DNA of 64,000 nt, taken from assembly GCF_030062155.1 (NCBI RefSeq), contig NZ_CP118269.1:3348001-3412000 (forward strand). The letters run 5' to 3'. Made by a program: the position numbers and the translations under genes. Positions within the stretch are counted from its first letter, which is position 1; each line of letters begins with the position of its first letter. The notes beneath the pieces were generated by a model that was not told the origin of the DNA, did not search any database, and was given only the letters and a program-made list of their open reading frames with translations. The DNA is from Pantoea sp. Lij88 (GTDB lineage Bacteria; Pseudomonadota; Gammaproteobacteria; Enterobacterales; Enterobacteriaceae). This document shows, in pieces, positions 48,409-56,489 of this stretch.

Positions 48409-49422
48409 TCAGAGCAGGCCGGTCTCGACGGAGAAGTGGCGCTGTTCACCGCTCGCCAGGGTGATCAGCGTACCGGCCTGCTGCGCGGCAAGAAAACCCT
48501 CTGGCCGACAGGTGGCGGGCAGAATGTAGGCCGCCACCTGCTGATCGTGGTTATGCAGCAGCCAGCGGGTCGCGTGCGGAAACTGCGCGGTAGAGAAGCG
48601 CGTCATCAGCACATAGCCCTGCGGCGAATGCAGCTCAAACTGTACCTCATCACCATACTGCGGCAGATCGTCCGCGAAGAAGACGATCTCCGGATCGCAG
48701 AGCTGCGGCTGATTGAGCTGCTGTAACGCCTGCGGATCGCGCGCCAGCTGATCCGTGTAATCCCGCCAGGCGGGCGTGGGTCGCAGGTGCGCCGGGATCG
48801 AGCGACGCAGCTGGAATGCCTCTTCGGGGATCGACTGCCGGAACCGTCCCTGATCGACCCATGCGCTGTTGAGGTGACACATATACTGCAACGGCATCGG
48901 CGCACCGGCGAGATTAGTCACCGTCATCTCTATCGTCAGACGGGGCCGATCGGCCTGAAGGCGGACGGCAGGGGCCGCAAGATAGTGATGGCCGAAGCCT
49001 TTAACATATTCACACTCCCCTTCCAGCGACAGCGTCTGATCCTCCAGCACCAGCCAGGCGCTATCCATGCGGGCGCAGGCCATTTCACCGTGCAGCGGAT
49101 GATCGTCCTCTGGCGCCGGACAGCCGTTAGCCAGCAGACCCGAATGAAATGCAAAGCAGCCATAGGTGTCGATGATCGAATGTGCGGGCAGCGGCTGTTT
49201 AAAACTGTGGCCCATGGTCAGGTTATGATCGTCAAACTGCACGTCCCAGATCATCTGTCCGAGAAACGGCAGCACGGTCACGCTGCCGCGCCGGTTGTGA
49301 ATCCGCACCGCCTCAATGCCCGCCGGATAGCGAAACAGCTCAACCCGGAAGTCCTCGCTCTCTAACAGCACCCAGGGCGTGGCGTGAAACAGGTCACGCG
49401 CTAAGGGTAAACGGGTTTTCAT
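48409..49422 (-). CDS. deoX: DeoX, aldose-epimerase-like (DUF4432) protein
   Basis: Protein of 337 residues in the aldose 1-epimerase-like fold group (DUF4432), third gene of a deoK-deoP-deoX operon like that of Salmonella and some E. coli. A probable mutarotase for deoxyribose; activity is inference. Conserved acidic and His residues typical of the group are seen: FAFHSGLLANGCPAPEDDHPLHGEMACA (about 90-117) and GHHYLAAPAVRL (about 143-154). It overlaps deoP by four bases and is convergent with urtE. Confidence 0.75.
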   Translation of the reverse strand: MKTRLPLARDLFHATPWVLLESEDFRVELFRYPAGIEAVRIHNRRGSVTVLPFLGQMIWDVQFDDHNLTMGHSFKQPLPAHSIIDTYGCFAFHSGLLANGCPAPEDDHPLHGEMACARMDSAWLVLEDQTLSLEGECEYVKGFGHHYLAAPAVRLQADRPRLTIEMTVTNLAGAPMPLQYMCHLNSAWVDQGRFRQSIPEEAFQLRRSIPAHLRPTPAWRDYTDQLARDPQALQQLNQPQLCDPEIVFFADDLPQYGDEVQFELHSPQGYVLMTRFSTAQFPHATRWLLHNHDQQVAAYILPATCRPEGFLAAQQAGTLITLASGEQRHFSVETGLL

Positions 49423-50744
49423 GGTAACTCCCCCACCAGACGACCGGCGGCAACCGGCTGTTTTTTATGGCGCAGTTCGCCATAGAAGTAGAATCCGACC
49501 CAGGCGAAACAGAGCAGCGAAACGCCAAACGCCAGCTGCATTGAGCCCAGAGTGTCAGACACCAGCCCCTGCAGCGCCGGGACAAAGGCCGCGCCGACAA
49601 TCGCCATCACGATAAACGCGCCTGCCACTTCGGTGTATTTATTCTCGACCGTCGCCAGCGTACCGGCGTAGATCGTTGCCCAGCAGGGGCCAAACAGCAC
49701 GCTGACAAACACGGCGGCGTAGACGGCGGTAAAGTCCGGCACCAGCATCACATAGGCCAGCGTCAGCACGCCCAGCACCGAATAGGCGATCAGCACTTTC
49801 TCGGCACGGAAGCGGGTCATCAGGAAGTTCGCCACGAACTTGCCGATAAAGAAGCAGACAAAGCTGTAGATCATAAAGTCAGAGGCGTGACGCTCATTGG
49901 CCGCCCCCAGCGTCAGCGCCAGACGAATGGTAAACGACCAGACCGCCACCTGCATGCCGACATAGAGGAACTGGGTCACAATTCCGCGTTTAAAATGACG
50001 ATTAGCGGCCAGATAGCGGAAAGTCTCGCCCAGCGATGGCCGGGATTTTTCATTACTCTCAGGTTTGCAGCGCGGATAGCGGGTGAACATAAACAGCAGC
50101 ATCACCACCACCAGCACCATGACCAGATATTTGTAGGGTTCCAGCGTGTGTTCCAGCATCGTCAGGCGGAAGGCATGCGCCTGCTCTGCCGTCATCGTCG
50201 CCATCTGACTTTCCAGGCTGTCGCCGTCCTGGAACACCAGATATTTACCCAGCACGATCCCCATCAGCGCACCAATCGGGTAGAAGGTCTGGCTGACGTT
50301 GAGGCGCAGCGTGGCATGGTCGCGATGGCCAATCATCGAACTGTAGGTATTGGCCGCAGTTTCCAGGAAGCTCAGGCCGATGGCGATGGCAAAGATCGCC
50401 GCGAGGAACATGGTGTAGGTCGCCATGTGCGAAGCGGGATAGAAAGCGATACAGCCAGCAATGTAGAGCGCCAGGCCAGTCATAATCGCCATCTTGTAAC
50501 TGGTTTTGCGGATCACCAGCGAGGCGGGGATCGCAATCAGAAAATAGCCGCCATAAAAGGCGCTCTGCACCAGCGCACTGGCAAAGTCGCTCAGGGCGAA
50601 CACGCTTTTAAACTGGGTGATCAGAATATCGTTGAGACTCGCCGCACAGCCCCAGAGCGGAAAGAGGCACGACAGCAGAATGAACGGGAACAGCGGCGTT
50701 TTATTCAGATAGCCATCAGATTGCTGAACAATTTTCTGTTGCAT
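49419..50744 (-). CDS. deoP: Deoxyribose permease, FucP-like MFS transporter
   Basis: Inner-membrane sugar:proton symporter of the FHS group, homologous to L-fucose permease, 441 residues with twelve predicted segments. The N-terminal part LNKTPLFPFILLSCLFPLWGCAASLND (about 13-39) and ETAANTYSSMIG (about 127-138) are FucP-like. In the deoQKPX cluster the FucP-like permease imports 2-deoxyribose. It lies 9 bp after deoK and overlaps deoX. Confidence 0.8.
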   Translation of the reverse strand: MQQKIVQQSDGYLNKTPLFPFILLSCLFPLWGCAASLNDILITQFKSVFALSDFASALVQSAFYGGYFLIAIPASLVIRKTSYKMAIMTGLALYIAGCIAFYPASHMATYTMFLAAIFAIAIGLSFLETAANTYSSMIGHRDHATLRLNVSQTFYPIGALMGIVLGKYLVFQDGDSLESQMATMTAEQAHAFRLTMLEHTLEPYKYLVMVLVVVMLLFMFTRYPRCKPESNEKSRPSLGETFRYLAANRHFKRGIVTQFLYVGMQVAVWSFTIRLALTLGAANERHASDFMIYSFVCFFIGKFVANFLMTRFRAEKVLIAYSVLGVLTLAYVMLVPDFTAVYAAVFVSVLFGPCWATIYAGTLATVENKYTEVAGAFIVMAIVGAAFVPALQGLVSDTLGSMQLAFGVSLLCFAWVGFYFYGELRHKKQPVAAGRLVGELP

Positions 50745-50753
50745 AGCAGAACC

Positions 50754-51671
50754 TCAGTTACGGTTGAGAAAACGCTGGAAAGCCCCGGCGTCGGGATAAG
50801 CACACTGCGTGCCGCGCCCGGTGACGCTGCAGGCGGCATAAGCAGAAGCCTGCGTCATGGCGGCGGCCACATCGCCGGTTTTCACCAGCAGATACGCAAA
50901 ACAGCCGATAAAGGCATCACCCGCACCGCTGGTATCGACCGCCTGAACCGGCGTCGCAGCCACGCGATGCACCTGGTCGCCGCTCATCCAGACCGATCCC
51001 CGGCCGCCCAGCGTGATGATCAGATTTTTAAGGCCGCGCTTCAGCAGCGACTGTCCGGCGAGGATCACCTCTTCATCGGTGCTGACCGGCAGGCCGGTGA
51101 GGATCTCCAGCTCGGTTTCGTTGGGCATAAAGAAATCGCATTTGCAGGCGTAGTGAATATCGAGCGTGGGGACAGCCGGTGCCGGATTCAGGATCACGTT
51201 GATCTGATGCTGGCGGGCAAAATCGATGGCGTAATAGACCGTCTCCAGCGGGATCTCCAGCTGCAGGATGATCAGTTCACAGGCTTTCAGCGCCTCTGCC
51301 GCGTCGTCGATATCGGCGGGTTTCAGCTGCTGGTTGGCGCCTTTGATAATCAGAATGCGGTTCTGCGACTGGTCATCGACAAAAATCGGTGCCACGCCGC
51401 TGGAGGTGCCCGGTGCGGTGGTGACAAAGCGCGTGTCCACGCCCTGCTGCTGTAAATTAGCCACGGTGTTGGGGGCAAAGAGATCGTCGCCGACCTTGCT
51501 GACCATCATCACCCTGCCACCCATTTTCGCCGCCGCAACCGCCTGGTTAGCGCCTTTACCGCCGCAGCCAATGGCAAAGTCGGGTGCTTCAAGGGTTTCG
51601 CCCGCTTTCGGCAGGCTGTTGGTATAGGTAATCAGATCGACCATATTTGAGCCGATGACCGCAATTGTCAT
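50754..51671 (-). CDS. deoK: Deoxyribokinase / ribokinase
   Basis: PfkB-family sugar kinase, 305 residues. The signatures are GCGGKGANQAVAAAK (about 35-49) and DTSGAGDAFIGCF (about 247-259, catalytic Asp in GAGD). The N-terminus IAVIGSNMVDLITYTN is very close to the DeoK proteins of the enteric deoxyribose operons, more than to RbsK. It would phosphorylate 2-deoxyribose at C5, making substrate for DeoC. GGGAGA precedes the ATG. It is the first gene of the operon, behind an operator 34 bp upstream. Confidence 0.85.
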   Translation of the reverse strand: MTIAVIGSNMVDLITYTNSLPKAGETLEAPDFAIGCGGKGANQAVAAAKMGGRVMMVSKVGDDLFAPNTVANLQQQGVDTRFVTTAPGTSSGVAPIFVDDQSQNRILIIKGANQQLKPADIDDAAEALKACELIILQLEIPLETVYYAIDFARQHQINVILNPAPAVPTLDIHYACKCDFFMPNETELEILTGLPVSTDEEVILAGQSLLKRGLKNLIITLGGRGSVWMSGDQVHRVAATPVQAVDTSGAGDAFIGCFAYLLVKTGDVAAAMTQASAYAACSVTGRGTQCAYPDAGAFQRFLNRN

Positions 51672-51704
51672 GAAAAATCTCCCGGATGTTTTTCACACTT
51701 TAAA

Positions 51705-51720
51705 TGTTATTAAAGTAACA
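51705..51720 (-). promoter_or_regulatory. DeoR-type operator O1 upstream of deoK
   Basis: TGTTATTAAAGTAACA has the exact arms and 6-bp spacer of the E. coli DeoR operator (TGTTA-N6-TAACA). It lies 34 bp before the deoK ATG, where the promoter should be. It is one of two such sites. Confidence 0.85.
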
Positions 51721-51721
51721 A

Positions 51722-51740
51722 TAACCTTTCTTAAAGGTTA
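51722..51740. repeat. Inverted repeat beside operator O1
   Basis: TAACCTTT-CTT-AAAGGTTA, perfect 8-bp arms, directly next to operator O1. It may be a second protein-binding site. I do not recognise the pattern. Confidence 0.5.
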
Positions 51741-51744
51741 AATA

Positions 51745-51760
51745 TGTGACAAAAACCACA
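51745..51760. promoter_or_regulatory. CRP-like site in the deoK-deoQ region
   Basis: TGTGA-N6-CCACA, one mismatch from the CRP core TGTGA-N6-TCACA, between the two DeoR-type operators. Its centre is about 80 bp before the deoK start. It fits catabolite control of deoxyribose use. Confidence 0.6.
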
Positions 51761-51810
51761 TCCTGAAGCGGCGAGCACTGGCGGGAAACGGCATGGGCGG
51801 GGATTTAAAG

Positions 51811-51826
51811 TGTTACTATTATAACA
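51811..51826 (+). promoter_or_regulatory. DeoR-type operator O2
   Basis: TGTTACTATTATAACA, again TGTTA-N6-TAACA. It is 106 bp from O1 centre to centre, about ten helical turns, suited to DNA looping. The rest of the 380-bp gap 51672-52051 holds no gene. Confidence 0.85.
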
Positions 51827-52051
51827 AGATAACATCATGGACCGTGGCGGCTGAGAGAAAGGATCGCCTGTAGAGATGGGGCGGGATCACCGCACGGTGG
51901 AGGTTTGCGGCCTTTACAGATTGCGGGTAAGATTGACTGCCAGCCTGGCGGATGAGACGCAACTCATTCAAATCTGTGAGGTTTGTCGCGTATTGACGTC
52001 GATTCCGGCGTTCTTGCTCCGCACTGCAGGATAGGTAACAGAGAAATGACC

Positions 52052-52816
52052 ATGGAAACCCGGCGCGACGAACGCATTCACAAGCTGACGCAGGCGCTGA
52101 AACGCACCGACAAACTGCATCTGAAAGATGCGGCCCAGCTGCTGGGTGTCTCAGAGATGACGGTTCGCCGTGATTTAACCGAGCCAGGTTCCAGCGTGGT
52201 CCTGCTGGGTGGCTATATCGTCAGCGACCCGAAAAGTCATGCCGGCCACTATTTTGTCAGCGATCAGCATGGGCAGAATGCCGCCAGAAAGCAGCGCCTG
52301 GCGCAGGCGGCGGCCAGCCTGATCACCGAGAACGATACGGTCTTCTTCGATTGCGGCACCACCCTGCCCTATATCGTTGATGCTATCCCTGACACGCTGT
52401 CATTCACCGCCATCTGCTGCGCCATGAATACCTTTCTGACCCTGAAAGAGAAACCGGCCTGTAACGTCATCCTCAGCGGCGGTGAGTTTCATGCCGACAA
52501 TGCGCTGTTTACGCCGATTGGCGTGCATACCATCCTTGACGATCTCTGTCCGACGCTGGCCTTTATCTCGGCGGCGGGCATCGACAAAGATCAGGGGGCG
52601 ACCTGCTACAACACCAATGAACTGATGATGAAACATCACGCCATGCTGCGCGCCCGAAAGTCGGTGCTGGTGGCGGACAGCAGTAAATATGGCAAAGTGC
52701 TGCCCGCCCGTATCGCCGGGCTGCAGCGCTTTGATCTGCTGGTGAGTGACAGCGCGCCCGATCAGGCGTTGCAGACCTGGCTGGCACAGCAGGCGATACC
52801 GCTGCGCCTGCCCTGA
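52052..52816 (+). CDS. deoQ: DeoR-family repressor of the deoxyribose operon
   Basis: DeoR-family regulator of 254 residues. I start it at the ATG at 52052 (METRRDERIHKL), which aligns with E. coli DeoR METRREERI; an in-frame ATG at 52046 is possible. The helix-turn-helix is DKLHLKDAAQLLGVSEMTVRRDL (about 24-46). The sugar-phosphate-binding domain follows (FDCGTTLPYIVDA and HADNALFTPIG). It resembles E. coli DeoR closely, and the DeoR-type operators upstream fit; deoxyribose 5-phosphate is the expected inducer. It is divergent from deoK. Confidence 0.85.
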   Translation: METRRDERIHKLTQALKRTDKLHLKDAAQLLGVSEMTVRRDLTEPGSSVVLLGGYIVSDPKSHAGHYFVSDQHGQNAARKQRLAQAAASLITENDTVFFDCGTTLPYIVDAIPDTLSFTAICCAMNTFLTLKEKPACNVILSGGEFHADNALFTPIGVHTILDDLCPTLAFISAAGIDKDQGATCYNTNELMMKHHAMLRARKSVLVADSSKYGKVLPARIAGLQRFDLLVSDSAPDQALQTWLAQQAIPLRLP

Positions 52817-53006
52817 GGCCTGCCTTTGCCCGAGTGTCTGGCCCTGCCAGCGATTGAGCGCGGAAATCAGACAGTTATCCCACATAGTGTCCGGCATCAC
52901 GTCCTTCAGGGCATTATTCGCCGCCCCCCGGCTGGGATTAAACGGTGAAAAAGGCTAAACTTCGACATCATTCCAACGACCAACAGACCCAGAGGCTCAA
53001 CCCAAC

Positions 53007-54674
53007 GTGGCTCAATTCGTCTATAGCATGCATCGCGTCGGCAAAGTGGTTCCGCCGAAGCGACATATCCTGAAAAACATCTCCCTCAGCTTCTTCCCTG
53101 GCGCAAAAATCGGCGTACTCGGTCTGAATGGCGCGGGTAAATCTACCCTGCTGCGCATCATGGCCGGCATCGATAAAGATATCGAAGGGGAAGCGCGTCC
53201 ACAGCCAGGCATCAAGATTGGCTACCTGCCGCAGGAGCCGCAGCTTAACCTTGAACACACCGTGCGTGAGTCGGTTGAAGAAGCGCTGTCAGAAGTGGTT
53301 GGCGCACTGAAGCGTCTCGACGAAGTCTATGCGCTTTATGCCGAAGAGGGTGCAGATTTCGACAAGCTGGCCGCTGAGCAGGGCCGTCTGGAAGAAATCA
53401 TCCAGGCGCATGATGGTCACAACCTGAATACTCAGCTGGAACGTGCTGCCGATGCGCTGCGCCTGCCAGACTGGGACGCAAAAATCGCTACCCTTTCTGG
53501 TGGTGAACGTCGCCGCGTTGCCCTGTGCCGTCTGCTGCTGGAAAAACCAGACATGCTGCTGCTGGACGAACCGACGAACCACCTGGACGCCGAATCTGTC
53601 GCCTGGCTGGAGCGCTTCCTGCATGACTTCGAAGGCACCGTCGTGGCGATTACGCATGACCGTTACTTCCTGGATAACGTGGCAGGCTGGATTCTGGAAC
53701 TTGACCGCGGTGAGGGTATTCCGTGGGAAGGCAACTACTCCTCCTGGCTGGAGCAGAAAGATGCGCGTCTGGCGCAGGAAGCCTCTTCTGAAGCCGCTCG
53801 TCGTAAGTCGATTGAGAAAGAGCTGGAGTGGGTTCGCAAAGGACCAAAAGGCCAGCAGTCTAAAGGCAAAGCCCGTCTGGCACGCTTTGAAGAGCTGAAC
53901 AACACGGACTACCAGAAGCGTAACGAAACCAACGAACTGTTCATTCCACCAGGTGCCCGTCTGGGTGACAAAGTGCTGGAAGTCAGCAATCTGCGTAAGT
54001 CCTATGGCGACCGTGTATTGATTGACGATCTCTCGTTCTCGGTGCCAAAAGGCGCGATTGTCGGGATTATCGGTCCGAACGGCGCGGGTAAATCGACGCT
54101 GTTCCGCATAATGTCAGGTCAGGAACAGCCTGACTCCGGCAGCATCGTGCTGGGTGAGACCGTTAAGCTGGCCTCAGTCGATCAGTTCCGCGACAGCATG
54201 GATAATTCCAAAACCGTGTGGGAAGAAGTTTCCGGCGGTCAGGACATCATGCGTATCGGCAACACCGAGATGCCAAGCCGCGCCTATGTTGGCCGCTTTA
54301 ACTTTAAAGGCGTCGATCAGGGCAAACGCGTGGGCGAACTGTCAGGTGGTGAGCGTGGTCGTCTGCACCTCGCGAAGCTGCTGCAGGTTGGCGGCAACAT
54401 GCTGCTGCTCGATGAGCCAACCAACGACCTGGACATTGAAACCCTGCGCGCGCTGGAAAACGCCCTGCTGGAGTTCCCGGGCTGTGCGATGGTGATCTCG
54501 CATGACCGCTGGTTCCTGGACCGTATCGCGACGCACATTCTGGATTACCAGGATGAAGGCAATATCGAATTCTTCGAAGGTAACTTTACCGAATATGAAG
54601 AGTACAAGAAGCGTACCCTCGGCGCCGACGCGCTGGAGCCGAAACGCATCAAGTACAAGCGTATGACGAAGTAA
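53007..54674 (+). CDS. ettA: Energy-dependent translational throttle protein EttA
   Basis: ABC-F protein that binds the ribosomal E site and gates translation according to the ADP/ATP ratio. It has 555 residues, the E. coli length. Two ABC domains: first with GLNGAGKST (about 39-47) and LSGGERRRVALCRLL, second with GPNGAGKST (about 356-364) and LSGGERGRLHLAKLL. The arm and linker with many Arg and Lys lie between. It starts with GTG, as in E. coli, behind AGAGG. In E. coli it neighbours slt; here 16.5 kb intervene. Confidence 0.97.
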   Translation: MAQFVYSMHRVGKVVPPKRHILKNISLSFFPGAKIGVLGLNGAGKSTLLRIMAGIDKDIEGEARPQPGIKIGYLPQEPQLNLEHTVRESVEEALSEVVGALKRLDEVYALYAEEGADFDKLAAEQGRLEEIIQAHDGHNLNTQLERAADALRLPDWDAKIATLSGGERRRVALCRLLLEKPDMLLLDEPTNHLDAESVAWLERFLHDFEGTVVAITHDRYFLDNVAGWILELDRGEGIPWEGNYSSWLEQKDARLAQEASSEAARRKSIEKELEWVRKGPKGQQSKGKARLARFEELNNTDYQKRNETNELFIPPGARLGDKVLEVSNLRKSYGDRVLIDDLSFSVPKGAIVGIIGPNGAGKSTLFRIMSGQEQPDSGSIVLGETVKLASVDQFRDSMDNSKTVWEEVSGGQDIMRIGNTEMPSRAYVGRFNFKGVDQGKRVGELSGGERGRLHLAKLLQVGGNMLLLDEPTNDLDIETLRALENALLEFPGCAMVISHDRWFLDRIATHILDYQDEGNIEFFEGNFTEYEEYKKRTLGADALEPKRIKYKRMTK

Positions 54675-54681
54675 TCGTGTC

Positions 54682-54703
54682 AGAGGAGGCTCAGGCCTCC
54701 TCT
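54682..54703 (+). terminator. Hairpin after ettA
   Basis: Stem AGAGGAGGC/GCCTCCTCT (54682-54690 with 54695-54703, loop TCAG), 7 bp past the ettA stop, no U tract. It may be a weak terminator and separates ettA from the toxin-antitoxin pair. Confidence 0.5.
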
Positions 54704-54737
54704 CACTTCACCTGTTACGTTTTGAGGTCTGAACGCA

Positions 54738-54902
54738 ATGAAGAAAAAAGCTGATCGGCCAGTAGCTAAAAAAGCGGAAGCGATTTATGAAGCGACTAAA
54801 GTCGCGAACTTTGCCGCAAGTTCACTGCTTGAAGGGATACGTATCTCGACAGATGCTGAATTTTCGACCCTGGAACAGGTTCGACGCCGCTATAAGCAGT
54901 AA
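54738..54902 (+). CDS. Small Fic antitoxin (YhfG/FicA-like)
   Basis: A 54-residue Lys-rich protein that begins MKKKADRPVAKKAEAIYEAT. The segment SSLLEGI (28-34) fits the (S/T)xxxE(G/N) inhibitory helix of class I Fic antitoxins: S28, E32, G33. The protein is like E. coli YhfG in size, the basic N-terminus and the ASRRLEG-type motif. The Glu would occupy the ATP-binding site of the Fic partner and block AMPylation. GAGG lies 10 bases upstream; the stop is 12 bp before fic. Too short for most gene finders. Confidence 0.7.
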   Translation: MKKKADRPVAKKAEAIYEATKVANFAASSLLEGIRISTDAEFSTLEQVRRRYKQ

Positions 54903-54914
54903 CAGGAGCCGAAC

Positions 54915-55547
54915 GTGAATCGTTATCTTGTCTGGCGAGATCACTACTGCTATCCCGATTCAGATGTTCTGATGAATCGTTACGATATCCGCGATCAAAC
55001 CCTGCTCGATCAGGCTGAGCGTGATGTTACCGCGCTGACCATTTACACCATTAAGCTCTCTCATCCCCCGTTTTCTCTCCAGTCTCTGTGCCACATTCAT
55101 TACTGCCTGTTTAACGAGCTATATAGCTGGGCGGGAAAAGTGCGCGATATCTCAATCAGCAAAGGACAGACCCGATTTTGCCAGCCGACTTTTATTGTGA
55201 GTGAAGCGGAGAAATTATTTGCAAAACTGGCCTGCGAAAGATGGCTGAAGCAGGCTGACCATGAATCTTTTTGTCATCAGGTTGCCTGGTATTACTGCGA
55301 GTTCAACATTCTCCATCCCTTTCGGGAAGGAAATGGTCGGGCATTACGCATTCTGTTCGAACATATTATTCTTAATGCGGGCTATCAGGTGAGCTGGGAA
55401 GGCCTGAGCGCCAGCGACTGGTTAGCGGCAAATATTGCGGGTTACCAGAGTGGCCCGGAAAAAATGGCGGCACTGTTCCTGCGCCACATTGTGCCGCTCA
55501 GCGATAAAACTCCCGGAATACCGGTGACTGCAGGGCGAACTCAATAA
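54915..55547 (+). CDS. fic: Fic-family AMP-transferase toxin
   Basis: Fic protein of 210 residues. The catalytic loop HPFREGNGRALR (134-145) is a full match to HxFx(D/E)GNGRxxR, so adenylylation of a target protein hydroxyl is likely. The N-terminal half has NRYDIRDQTLLDQAERDVTAL (about 21-41) and LYSWAGKVRDI (about 69-79), as in E. coli Fic; E. coli Fic itself has a degenerate loop, this one does not. The start is a GTG behind AGGAG. The last 50 bp overlap the end of the convergent LysR gene. Family targets include DNA gyrase and topoisomerase IV; the target here is unknown. Confidence 0.88.
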   Translation: MNRYLVWRDHYCYPDSDVLMNRYDIRDQTLLDQAERDVTALTIYTIKLSHPPFSLQSLCHIHYCLFNELYSWAGKVRDISISKGQTRFCQPTFIVSEAEKLFAKLACERWLKQADHESFCHQVAWYYCEFNILHPFREGNGRALRILFEHIILNAGYQVSWEGLSASDWLAANIAGYQSGPEKMAALFLRHIVPLSDKTPGIPVTAGRTQ

Positions 55548-56394
55548 AGCGCGCCAGCGCAGGCGAATTGAGTTTACGGCCTGGATAAACCAGCCACAGC
55601 TCATTCCCCTCGATCTCCCATTCCGGCAGCACCGGCACCAGCCGGGGATCCGCCATCGCCCCATCGGTCAGAAAGTGCGGCAGCAGGGTAATGCCCGCAT
55701 CGCCCAGCGCAGATTCGCGTGCATAGAGTAAATTGTCGGTCAGATGGCCTGGCGGCAGCAGCCAGCGGTAGAACTCGTCATCGCGCTGCAACACCCATTC
55801 ATTCCAGGCGCGATGCGCAATACAGCGGTGGGCCGAGAGCTGATGTGGATGAAGCAAGGGTGGATGCTGATTAAGATAGTGCTGTGAAGCGACCAGCAGT
55901 CGCGGGCAGTTGCCTATCCGGCGGCCAATCAGCGAGGACTCCTGCGGCTGACCGGTGCGCAGCGCCACATCGAAGCCCTCCTGCACCAGATCGCGCATCT
56001 CATCGGAGATCGAGACATCCAGCGTCACATCAGGATAGAGGCGTAAAAACTCCGCGTTACAGCGCGCCAGCAGCGTCGCGCCGATCCCTGCCGGGCTGGT
56101 GATGCGCAGACGCCCGCTGGGGTTTTCCCGCAGGCTGGCAATCGCCTGATCGGCGCGTTCACTGGCCTGCATCATCTCCTGACAATGCAGCAGATAGCGC
56201 TCCCCGGCAAAGGTCAGGTTAAGCTGGCGGGTGGTGCGGTTCAGCAGACGAATCCCCAGCCGCTGTTCCAGCTGGCTGATGCGCTGACTGACACTCGATT
56301 TGGGCAGACCTGCGCGTTCCGCCGCACCGGTAAAGCTGCCGCACTCCGCCACCAGCGCAAACAGCGCCATATCCTGCCACTGACGAAATGCCAT
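55498..56394 (-). CDS. LysR-family transcriptional regulator
   Basis: LysR-type regulator of 298 residues with a winged helix-turn-helix at about 1-65 (DMALFALVAECGSFTGAAERAGLPKSSVSQRISQLEQ) and a ligand-binding domain, of the subgroup with DNA end motif RIRQLEQRLG-like. It is divergent from the oxidoreductase gene at 56490 and probably controls it through the inverted repeat at 56422-56436. The effector is unknown. Its 3' end overlaps fic by 50 bp on the opposite strand. Confidence 0.88.
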   Translation of the reverse strand: MAFRQWQDMALFALVAECGSFTGAAERAGLPKSSVSQRISQLEQRLGIRLLNRTTRQLNLTFAGERYLLHCQEMMQASERADQAIASLRENPSGRLRITSPAGIGATLLARCNAEFLRLYPDVTLDVSISDEMRDLVQEGFDVALRTGQPQESSLIGRRIGNCPRLLVASQHYLNQHPPLLHPHQLSAHRCIAHRAWNEWVLQRDDEFYRWLLPPGHLTDNLLYARESALGDAGITLLPHFLTDGAMADPRLVPVLPEWEIEGNELWLVYPGRKLNSPALARFIEFALQSPVFREFYR

Positions 56395-56421
56395 TGTTCA
56401 CCTCAGACGAACACTCTATGA

Positions 56422-56436
56422 AAGATTGTCCATCTT
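56422..56436. promoter_or_regulatory. LysR-type binding site between the LysR gene and its neighbour
   Basis: AAGAT-TGTCC-ATCTT, perfect 5-bp arms and 5-bp spacer, with further partial symmetry TGA...TCA outside. It is in the middle of the 95-bp divergent gap, as expected for a LysR target. Confidence 0.6.
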
Positions 56437-56489
56437 ATCACCAGTAAAATCAGGTTCTACACTTAAGTCACTTACAAAGGAGAACCTTT

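Noticed and set aside
52817..53006. Remnant gene between deoQ and ettA
   Set aside because: A short frame exists (52746-52958) but it overlaps deoQ and shows no family features. The stretch is more simply a leader for ettA.
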